Source: Myrica gale (lineage: Eukaryota; Streptophyta; Magnoliopsida; Fagales; Myricaceae). Taken from it: DNA of 64,000 nucleotides. The position numbers and the translations under genes are program-made. Below the pieces are notes generated by a model. It saw only the letters and a program-made list of their open reading frames with translations. It was not told the origin of the DNA and searched no databases. Shown one piece after another: positions 55,694 to 64,000 of this stretch (position 1 is its first letter; each line of letters starts with the position of its first letter). The DNA is taken from assembly GCA_963930655.1 (NCBI GenBank), contig OZ005608.1, forward strand, positions 17,757,271 to 17,821,270, written 5' to 3'.

Positions 55694-58600
55694 TCATTTG
55701 GGTTCTTCTGTACTAGTTGAAGCATCTGAACGCCTCCTCTTGACTTCATTGTCGCCCAAATGCAATGAAACAGAGATATCTTCATGGCAGTCACTTTTCA
55801 ATGAGGAGAGATTCTCCCAAACAGCCCTGACCTTTATAATATTTTGATTCACAGGGGATTGTCTGGTGAAGCTTGGAATGAACTGATGTTCAATACTGGG
55901 AGCCACTTTGATCCCATCTTCAAAATGAAATTCTGTTTCCATTAGTAATGGATTTGCTGTTGGGCTGCAGCGTTCTACTTCCAGAGGGATGTGCTGAAAA
56001 CCCAGTGTTTCAAATTTATCCTCAGCTTTGTCCTTCAGAATCATTCCATCGGGAGGTGAGGAGTCCCCGACAGTAGACCCAATTGCTGTTGCTGACAAAA
56101 ATCTTTGTTCATGCACTGCAACTACAAATAAAAAAACACACACGGAATCATGTTAAAGCAATATATGCAGGCATTTCTTACATTTCCCGCAAAATGTATA
56201 AAAGTCGAGTATTCTGTTTATGCTTCTCGTTTTCATTCATCTGACACACATGGCCCACAGTACCCATGTTTGTGTATGCTTGGGTGTTGTTCTATATTGT
56301 ATCATCTTCACCTGGTACTTCCAGGTACAAAAATGGATTGGTTTCTTTATGAGCCAAATAGACTACCCCACACTTACATGAAGCTTTTTTTCCTGATTTT
56401 ATCTCTTAGAAGACGTAGCAAAATCACATTTCATCTACCCTAAAACACTTGTAACTTCGTAGATTTATCCTCACTAGCTGAAGGGTCCAGTGGTTTTTAT
56501 GACTTGCATGTAATTGCACTAGCAACTTTTGACTTCAGGGCAAGATTGAAGACAATCAGAATACATCAGAAATCCACTAAATCCGCAGAAAAAGACAGAG
56601 AGATCAGATGTACAAAAACATATTGGCCCAAACAAAACAGGCCACTGTCAAAGCACAAACCTCTGAGTCCTTCATCAGATGTGATAAGATCAAGTTCAAG
56701 GAGATTGAGAAGGCGCCCAAGATCAACCCCACTTGTCCAATTTTCAGGAGGTTGGCCAACTTTTAGTTTTAGTCGACCCCGGTTAGCAGTTCCACCCCAT
56801 ATGATTCCAATTGGGCGTGGCTTCTCACCTTTCTCACCCTTTAGCATGATGAGACTCCCACTATCTCCTTCAAGGTCAAAAGTCTGCTGGTTTTCACCCA
56901 CAACAAGAAAATCAGTTAAGAAGCATATGCCTTTCTCGTCATTGTATTCGAGAGCATAGGCCAATACAGTTCCAGTGGTCAATCCAGAACTCCTTCCAAC
57001 CTTCATCACCTGCTTCCCAATAAGGCTACTTATTGGAGACTGCAAGTCTATAATTCTGACATCACCAATATGTCCTACACCTTTCACAGATGTCGTAACA
57101 GTGTACATGTCAAAATCATCAGCAAAAGGAATGAATGCCCCATCGGCTCTTACGAATGTCTCTGCAGAGGCACCAATTGAGAATGTGAATATGTTAAGGG
57201 GCTCAGAACAAAATGAAGTTATTAAATCAATCAAACATGTGGCATCAAGCCACAATAAGGTCATCAAATTAATGAAAACCTATGGCATCAATTGGTTAGA
57301 TGCATTTGTCAGCGTAACAATGAAACAAAAAAAAACAATGAAATTGTACGACATTAGCCTGATGTCAGGTTCTACAGATCAAGCCACCAATATTCGACCC
57401 ACTCAAGCTCAGCCAAACAATCGCCCCTAACAAGAGGAACTAAGGAAGGGGCCTTAGCAGCCTATGCGGATGATGGGGGAGTGAAAAAAAAAATTATTAG
57501 ACGGCAACATCTAAGAGCAGCAGAACCATATTAAAAATTTAAGGGAAAAGAAAAACTATGAGAGCTGAAAGGCATATCTGAAGAGGGAAAAGAACCTAGC
57601 ATAAAGAGATGAATATTGTAGGATGAGTCACAACCTGTATGCAGCAGAAAAAGAGATAATACCTGACTCATGTTGGTACCACTAAGCCTTTGTTTTTTGT
57701 CCATCTCTATAAATTGATTACAGGAGGCCAAGGAAAGCCATTGTGGGGTGCACCTACCAAGTTGGTTGAAGTATCGGCCAAATGAAGATGAGACAACTAA
57801 ATTGTGGGAAGAACATAATTCCAGGCAATGTTTATTGGACAAGCATAATGTCTAGCTACAATAAAGTACAGCAAAATAACGTAAAAATGGTGGTGAATAT
57901 TAGCACAACACCCAGGTAACCTTGAGTTCAAGCAATATAATTGAGACCAATAAGCTCCAAGTCCGGTCAAATGACTGTAAGGTAACACCATGGGGTTTAG
58001 TAGATAAAACTAGTAATAAACTATGGTGCAGATATACAATCGAAATTGAGGTGGTATGTGCATGGGTCAGTGGAGCCTGGCTATGATTGGGACACGCCTC
58101 GTACTAAAAATCCAACTGATGATGCAGACAAGTGGCGGAAATATTATTTAAAGTTTATAAAGGCTTGAAAACATTGTTCCCAGTTGGCCTAAGGCGACGT
58201 GGAGCCTTCTTGGCTTGTATAATCCAATTGAAGTATAGTTGGGTCTCACTTTGTATTTTGACCTATGGTTCCTATTGGGATTTATTCATGGATCCCACTC
58301 CTCATTTGGTTTGAGCTTAATAGTTAACTCCCAAGGAGTCCAAATCCATTGGGGTTAGGAAATATATACTTACAGATATGGATGTGATGGTTTTACCCAT
58401 CGTTAGTGAAAAAAGACAGCTATGGAATTCCCAGCAATTATTGCTTTGTGGATTGTGTGATCTGAGCTATGATGTCAAGGAAACCTAGGTGTACGACTTA
58501 GATAGTCTTTCTCATATATGTTTCTGTTTGAAATTCAAAACAATGGTCCGGCAGACTCTAGATATTTACACTCAGTCTTCCAACAAAAAGTTCAATATTC

Positions 58601-59099
58601 AAACCCCTAAGCAACTCAATGCTTATAAGATATATAAACAAAAATAATGTTGTTTCATACTGTTCACAAAGTGTTCGCTCTATATCAACAAATTCTCTCT
58701 CGATGATAAAAATTTCAAATATGTTCCTTGTCAGTTTTGCTTAGCTACTTTAAACAATGTCGTAGCTACACCAATTACATAATTCCCAATACGTTCATCA
58801 TCAGTTTTGGATAGCTACATCACTTAGATTAGTCAGACTAGTAATGGATCCTCATTACCTGGATTTATCCCCGCAAAGATGCCATACCAAAGCTCATCTG
58901 TGATGAATGATGTAGCTCTCTCCACTGCACCAAGATACACCCCGGGTCCAAGTGTTGGAGGTAGTGGATGAAACATCTTCTGATTTGGGTAGTCTAAGTC
59001 AACTGCAACATGACGATTTGTAAGAAAACCAACTTGTCTGTTGCCCGTTTGGCTCCTCACAATAGCACCCAAGGTTCCATACGTCTCCTGGCTAGCCAC
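55694..59099 (-). CDS. NAL1: NAL1-like trypsin-type serine protease (C-terminal two-thirds)
   Basis: Partial gene. Coding exons in transcript order are 58,859-59,099; 56,661-57,161; 55,694-56,121, all with GT-AG introns and compatible phases, giving 389 residues plus TGA. Rice NARROW LEAF 1 (582 aa) and its relatives regulate leaf width, auxin transport and vascular patterning, and its product is a trypsin-like protease. Visible motifs are GFLTNRHVAVDLDYPNQKMF (catalytic His), FIPFADDFD (Asp), FDLEGDSGSLI (nucleophilic Ser), then GIIWGGTANRGRLKL. The acidic tail has VSLHLGDNEVKRRRSD and ends STEEPK. The first exon starts at the VASQETYG motif, about one third into the family protein, so roughly 190-200 N-terminal residues are missing. 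They were not found up to 64,000 and probably lie beyond. The gene symbol denotes the family, not proven orthology. Confidence 0.93.
57162..58858 (-). other. Intron of the NAL1-like gene
   Basis: A 1.7-kb intron between the catalytic-His exon and the catalytic Asp/Ser exon; gtaatgag donor, ctctgcag acceptor. It splits a glutamate codon. No gene or clear transposon lies inside it. Confidence 0.8.
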
Positions 59100-61093
59100 C
59101 TAAAATAAGTGGGAAAAGTAACTGAACAAGTATATGACATGAAGGAATTTAAAAAAACAAAGTGATGCGGTAGCTAGAGAGAATATGAATTGACCACTGA
59201 TGAAGTACCAGACTAGTGATATTGCGGAGACTGTAATGTACATACTTTTAGGTGAAACAGCTTGATAAACATTTTAATGTTTGTCGAATCAAGCTGTAAG
59301 TTGGCCTTAGGTTCCTTTCCAAGGCAATTAAGTGAAGACAATGGCAGATCGGGAACTGCTGGAGATATATCTAAGCATGAGTCAGTTGTTGGGGGTTGGG
59401 TTGGGGGGGTAGACATATCAGAACTCTGGACCTACTTATAGAATTACTTTGTTTTCATCCCTTGGCTACTCATAGAATTACTTTGAAACATGGAATGACA
59501 ACTGTAAGCAATAACGTAAAAACGAATATAGGATAAACAAACATACAAGAATGAGTCCTCTTCAATATTATGTTTCAAGTTCCAAGACAGAAATGGCAAC
59601 AACACAAAATGAAGATGCCCATGAAATGGCGCTGTAGATTTACTTAGAAGTGCAAATTACCATAACAGGTCATCTGAAGCACAACTGCAAGAATCTTTGA
59701 TACTAATGAAGGTTCCAACATAGAAATATGTTTTTCATGGTTCATTGGGGAAAAACTGTGATTCGGTAATAATGGAAACTGGAAGGTTTAAACTATCATG
59801 AAATCTTTTAAGGCCTCAGAAATGGAAAACAACAATTATTGTTCAGTTGAAATTGCAGCTCAAATATGATCTAGTCAAGATTCTTCGAGAGAGGTAAACA
59901 ACTGTTTTTTTGGTCAATCCGCTCTACATAGGGCCCTTTCTCCATTTTAAAACTCAGCCATAACCTCTCCTTTCACATTCTTGATCTTATTCTTTCCAGG
60001 CATCCTCTTGCCCTTGAAAGAACTTCATGTATAATGGAGCAGTGTCTCCCACCACGAAAATGTATAGTCACTTGTGAGCAAACTTATTTTCTTGCACCAA
60101 AGCTTTATAGTTACTTGTTAGGCTCATCTTATTTGAAGTCCCATTGGACAAGGAAGTTTAGTTAACGAAGTGTCCTTAGAAGAAAAGGAATTGACATGAT
60201 CTGGTCCAGATCGCATACTCTAGCTACAGGATTAATTGATAAAAAATGAACTGAGCTCAGCCCAAAAAAATCAAAACTAGTCAGTCTGGATTCAAAAGAG
60301 AGAAGAAATACCAAAAAGGTAATAAATTCTATAGATGCACATAACTGTTGTGCTGAAATAACAAGCATAACATCAGCAGGAAAAATAGTGACCCAGAAAG
60401 AATAAAAAGGTTCTAGGCCACTCACACATCCTCTTAAAAGCAACAATAGATATCTGATGCGAACTTTTAGTTTCTTGAAGATCGGTTACATAATGACACT
60501 GGTTTCATGGTCTTATTTCTTCAAGAATTTACTACCGTCCAATATGAACAGGTAAAGAGTCTGAGGTAAAATTGTGCACTCACAAAGAAAGATTTAGTCA
60601 AGCCCGAGAGAAAAAAGTGAATTAAAAAATTGCTTCCACGTGAAACAAGCCAATGCCTAAGCTAGTGAATATTACAGAATTGTGTTACGTTCCAGGTTAA
60701 CACGAGCCATCTTCCTAATCACCCACCACCCCTTATATGAATGCAAAAGATAAAGAAAACATCTACTTCAATGTGGTTCCGGAGTCCAAACCGGATATGA
60801 ATCCATGATAGGATTAAATTAAAAAAACAACCAATTTTTATTTTCTCATCTAATCTCAGGCTATAACTTGCACACTGACTGGATGAGGAAGGTAAAATTC
60901 TTCAAAAAATTGAAATTCTAATTCTCTTCACTTGAAAATAAGACACTAAACAAAAGCACTATATTTGACGAAATATAATCCCTAGCATCCTGAATTAGGA
61001 AATTACATTACTCACAAAGAATCTTTTTGAAATGCCAAACTGTAGCAAATCCTATATGAGCAATTTGTGCTTTTTATTTTATCTGGTCACCTT
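59100..61093 (-). other. Upstream intron of the NAL1-like gene, left of the LINE insertion
   Basis: Begins (minus strand) with the acceptor ttttag before the VASQETYG exon. No earlier exon of the protease was found here on the minus strand. The content is AT-rich, with a pyrimidine/GT-rich patch near 59,390-59,410. Confidence 0.6.
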
Positions 61094-61356
61094 AAAGAAC
61101 TTTGAACCTTCACGGGTCGGGAGGCTTGTAACATCCTTCATGCTGCAGGACCGTCAAAGGTTTTCCACATTGGACTCTAAGAGCCCTAAGATGCTTATGC
61201 TTCTTTGAATATGCAATCTTGTTTTGTCTTTGGTTTATTTGGTCTATCTATGTTATGGAAAACACTTCGGAAGGAAGAAGAAAATATATAGGGCCAAATA
61301 ATGAGCACTTTCTCCAAGTGGGGTATTGGATTAGGGTCCTGAGCTAGTGGTTTGAG

Positions 61357-63066
61357 ATGGTTTTTTTTCGCAGTTTAGTGATTGAGGCGAAGACGTTTCG
61401 TTTCTCGGTTAACAAGTTGGGTATTGTTACGTTATCGGAGTCGAGTCGGAAATCACAGAGTTTTGTTCGTATTGGCAGAGATGGGGTGGTTTGGCTTGCC
61501 CACCTCTTTGGAAAACTGATGGAGGGGAACGAAGACAAGGATTTTCCGGTGAAGTTCAATGAATCTTCACGAGCGTTTATTGCCCAAAAATGTTCGAACG
61601 AGCATGGTAGATTCGTTGCGTTGATGGAGTTTGGGGACAGTAGGCGGAGGGGGGCAGTCAGAATCCCAGAGGGGAGGTTTGGCGTTGGCTGGCAGGCTTT
61701 TGCTCAGTCTGTTGAGGAATTGATTTCTGTGTTTGGGGAGATGCGTCGTTCAGGCGAGGGACAAGCAGTGGCCGAGGTTAGGAAAGGTGTTTCATATGCT
61801 CAGCTGGTGAAGGGTGGCTCGCCGGTGAGGAAGGAGGAGGGAGAGAGGGGGCAGGAGGAGGGAGGGGGGGAGCTTCGGGAGGCTTGTGTTGGTAACGGAA
61901 ACCTGACACGGCACGTGAGTTCAATTCGAAATGGTGATGTTGCAGGGCCTGCCGAGTCGGCTGTGAATGATGGAGAGCTCTGGGCGCATTTAATGCGCAT
62001 GCGTGATGAGCTGGAAAGACTCATCGTTCTGGTTGAAAATCAACGAAAGGAGTCACGGAAGATGCTGAGATGTTCGGCTTGTACTTCTCTTGCAGTGGAC
62101 CGTGGGGCTGGGCTTCGTGAGTCCGATCAATTGAATAATTTGGGCCTTGTAACGGATGGCTCTGAGGCTCTCGTTGGTCTGGAGGGGGAGAGGGCGTTGG
62201 GGGGGCTGAGTGGGTGGACCGAGATGGGATCCCTCGTGTTGGGCCGTGGGCCTGGGGCCGTTGAGCCTGGCCCATCCACGAACCTGGGTGTCGGGTGCCG
62301 AGATGACCCATTGCAGGTGGAGTTTCGCGCCAGCTCCGTTCCCGTGGCAAACCTCTCGGCTGCTGATCGGACCTCCACGATGGTGGCAGCCTTGCCTTCG
62401 GCGACCCCGTCTGTGGTGACAGGGATGGGTTCCGGCGTAACTCCGGTGCCGGAACAGTGTCACGAAGTTGGAGCAGATTTATCCCGTTTCTCGTTTGGCG
62501 TGCCGGAGACGACGGGGGGGTCCTATTCGGCGCCAGATCTCGCCGATCTTCAGGTTCCGGGGAGTTGTGTTGCCGAACAGGGGAAGGAAAAGTTGGATCC
62601 TTTTGCGGGGGCTATTTCCGGTGGTTTGGAGGAGGGGGAATGTTCTCGGGTGGGTCAGATGGTTGGCAATGTTGGAGTTCCAGAGGAGGTAATGCTTGAT
62701 GTAGCGGGCACTGTTGGAGGGGAGTTGATTTCGCTGGAGGTGGGAAGGCTAGAAACAGCGGGCACTGTTGGAGAACCAGTTCTAGAATCTCAACCCTGGA
62801 CAGTCAGTGTCCCTGGTAAAGCTGTGGGGGGGGATTCTCCGGCGTGGGTCTTGGAAATGGTTTCTTCGGTGGGTCAGTTGGTTGGGGTGTCGTGTGGTGG
62901 TCAAGAGGATAAATTGAGGGACCTCTTTGCAGCGTTGGAACGTAATCGGGTACCGCTTTCTTCGCAAAAGTCCAGAAAGTCAGGAGGGAGGATGATAAGG
63001 GAGTTGAAGGGGTTGAAATCGTCGGTTAATTATGAAGGGTCTGCAGCACTGTCTACGAAGACGTAA
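61357..63066 (+). CDS. Intact 569-aa ORF in the LINE-derived insertion
   Basis: Uninterrupted from ATG at 61,357 to TAA at 63,064-63,066. The first ~125 residues look like a folded domain: FRFSVNKLGIVTLSESSRK, VRIGRDGVVWLAHLFGKL, KCSNEHGRFVALMEFGDS, RRGAVRIPEGRFGVGWQAF. The rest is low-complexity: a basic/glutamate stretch (about 145-170), then a long G/V/P/E-rich tail with echoes such as AGTVGGEL and AGTVGEPV. No CCHC zinc knuckle or catalytic domain is visible. Similar N-terminal domains occur in ORF1-like proteins of plant LINEs as I recall them, and a fragment of a relative lies at 42,590-42,780. GC content is higher than its surroundings. The probable role is nucleic-acid binding in retrotransposition (ORF1-like), by inference. 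No host function is claimed. Confidence 0.75.
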   Translation: MVFFRSLVIEAKTFRFSVNKLGIVTLSESSRKSQSFVRIGRDGVVWLAHLFGKLMEGNEDKDFPVKFNESSRAFIAQKCSNEHGRFVALMEFGDSRRRGAVRIPEGRFGVGWQAFAQSVEELISVFGEMRRSGEGQAVAEVRKGVSYAQLVKGGSPVRKEEGERGQEEGGGELREACVGNGNLTRHVSSIRNGDVAGPAESAVNDGELWAHLMRMRDELERLIVLVENQRKESRKMLRCSACTSLAVDRGAGLRESDQLNNLGLVTDGSEALVGLEGERALGGLSGWTEMGSLVLGRGPGAVEPGPSTNLGVGCRDDPLQVEFRASSVPVANLSAADRTSTMVAALPSATPSVVTGMGSGVTPVPEQCHEVGADLSRFSFGVPETTGGSYSAPDLADLQVPGSCVAEQGKEKLDPFAGAISGGLEEGECSRVGQMVGNVGVPEEVMLDVAGTVGGELISLEVGRLETAGTVGEPVLESQPWTVSVPGKAVGGDSPAWVLEMVSSVGQLVGVSCGGQEDKLRDLFAALERNRVPLSSQKSRKSGGRMIRELKGLKSSVNYEGSAALSTKT

Positions 63067-63299
63067 TGTTTGCTAGGGGTCTCTTTTGTGGCATCTTGGG
63101 GGTTATGAGGGCGGTTGTTTTAGTGGCATCTTGGTGTCTTGGGGGTTCTGAGGGCGGTTGTTTTTGTTTTTGTGGCATCATGAGGGTGTTTTTGTTTCTT
63201 GGGAGAGCCTCAGTATTTTCTCTTGTACTGTTGTCTCCGTTGTTGCGTGTACTTTGTTTTTTTCTTTTTTTTAATAAAATTGGCTTAATTATCAAAAAA
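63067..63299 (+). repeat. 3' UTR of the LINE insertion with degenerate short repeats and A tail
   Basis: After the ORF, a ~45-bp unit (words gtggcatcttgg, gggggttctgagggcggttg) recurs about three times in decaying form. A T-rich stretch and aataaaattggcttaattatc followed by A's complete it, resembling a LINE 3' end. Confidence 0.7.
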
Positions 63300-63319
63300 A
63301 AAGAACTTTGAACCTTCAC

Positions 63320-64000
63320 TCTCTTGAACTGAGAGCTTAAGTGGGAATTCTAAGATACCTATGAAGCATGCAAGTCACCAAGATTCAAAATGAAGCCAAG
63401 GCAGCTATGGATTGTGCCCGACCTAGAATGATGAAATCAACCTCAACAAATAAAATCGGTTAAATAGAACCTATGAGAGTCAATTTTATATAAGCTCGAA
63501 GTAAATTATGATCATCAAATTAACAATTACGAAGATATTAACATCATATGCCCTGGGCTTCTTTTTATCGTTTTTTAAGAACTCAAATGAACGAACACAG
63601 TAACATTTATTCTATTTGTTCTCACATGAATATAAATAATTGACTGCCCTAATACCAAACAACATCCATTAACTTTAGAAGTTTATGATTGTTGTTCTGT
63701 ATTTTTGAGCTTTATCTAAAGTACCAATATAATAAGTTTCCCAAGAGCATCATCTCAGCCTTTAGCTTGGGGATATTAAGGCAAATATAAGCACCAAAAG
63801 ATACAAAATGCAGTTAGCTGGACAGGGCAAGTCCTGTAGCTGTATGCCTTGATAGAAGTGAAAGCATAGCAGGGAAATTCAGCTGTCTGAACGCAGAGTA
63901 CATAAAATTAATGTCAGGAAACCAGCAAAGATTAGGCATTTTTTATGTTGTGCAATTAAAAGAGACCAGCAGAGAGTAGGCATTCTGATGTTATGAAACA
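63320..64000. other. Probable intron of the NAL1-like gene; nothing coding seen
   Basis: AT-rich sequence to the window end. No missing N-terminal protease exon was recognised on the minus strand. Confidence 0.5.

Larger units (their letters stand above)
61094..63319 (+). mobile_element. LINE-derived insertion with 20-bp target duplication
   Basis: The 20-bp sequence aaagaactttgaaccttcac occurs at 61,094-61,113 and again at 63,300-63,319. Between them lies about 2.19 kb ending in aataaaattggcttaattatc and an A run. A long, perfect target duplication plus a 3' A tail is the mark of target-primed reverse transcription. The element contains one long ORF and no endonuclease or reverse transcriptase, so it is non-autonomous or internally deleted. 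It lies antisense within what should be an intron of the NAL1-like gene. The perfect duplication suggests a young insertion. Confidence 0.85.

Noticed and set aside
56504..57430. Plus-strand ORFs of about 150 codons opposite the protease exons
   Set aside because: The minus strand carries the conserved protease motifs and splice sites; these are antisense shadows.
62053..62463. Minus-strand ORFs (up to 136 codons) inside the LINE insertion
   Set aside because: They are shadows of the GC-rich 569-codon plus-strand ORF and lack any family resemblance.

Overview
This is nuclear DNA from a flowering plant, most likely a eudicot; the species cannot be named from the sequence. The evidence is two plant genes with many short exons and canonical splice sites, AT-rich introns, and a dense mix of plant transposable elements: Ty1/copia (including SIRE/Maximus-like), long LTRs of an unassigned type, LINE, Mutator, PIF/Harbinger, hAT-like and foldback MITEs. 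No bacterial, organellar, rRNA, tRNA or CRISPR features were recognised.

Only two host genes are convincing, both on the minus strand. (1) At 20,433-30,991 is a complete 12-coding-exon gene for the splicing factor SR45 (RNPS1-like: RS domain, RRM, RS domain). The exons join in frame to 420 residues. One intron appears to use a GC donor, and the stop codon abuts a consensus splice donor. (2) At 55,694-59,099 are the last three coding exons of a NARROW LEAF 1 (NAL1)-like trypsin-type serine protease. Its N-terminal exon(s) are not seen and probably lie beyond base 64,000, upstream of an intron of at least 4.9 kb that carries a LINE insertion.

The rest is transposon sediment. 1-3.2 kb: nothing recognisable. 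3.2-4.5 kb: LINE-type RNase H pseudogene with local duplications. 4.5-15.1 kb: two inverted Mutator-like TIRs, an internally deleted MuDR transposase, a copia LTR and a long-LTR copy. 16.6-19 kb: copia remnants and a foldback MITE. 20-31 kb: SR45, with a hAT MITE, another MITE and a 405-bp duplication in its introns. 31.5-38 kb: LTR remnants, an F-box-like pseudogene, a second long-LTR copy and a nested hAT/copia insertion. 39-49 kb: a degenerate MULE, copia LTRs, a SIRE-like 3' end, a PIF/Harbinger relic. 49-52.4 kb: a 3.3-kb apparent solo LTR. 52.6-55.5 kb: MITEs and a copia RT/RNase H relic with its 3' LTR. 61.1-63.3 kb: a LINE-derived insertion with an intact 569-codon ORF and a 20-bp target-site duplication.

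The most unusual observation is a small ORF found in all three copies of the long LTR family (8.6, 35.5 and 49.6 kb). It sits just after a TGAGTC/GACTCA inverted repeat, and after a possible splice acceptor in two copies, and ends in a (I/V)DLT-plus-acidic tail that looks like a SUMO-interacting motif. The intact LINE ORF without a reverse transcriptase and the SR45 splice anomalies are the next best leads.
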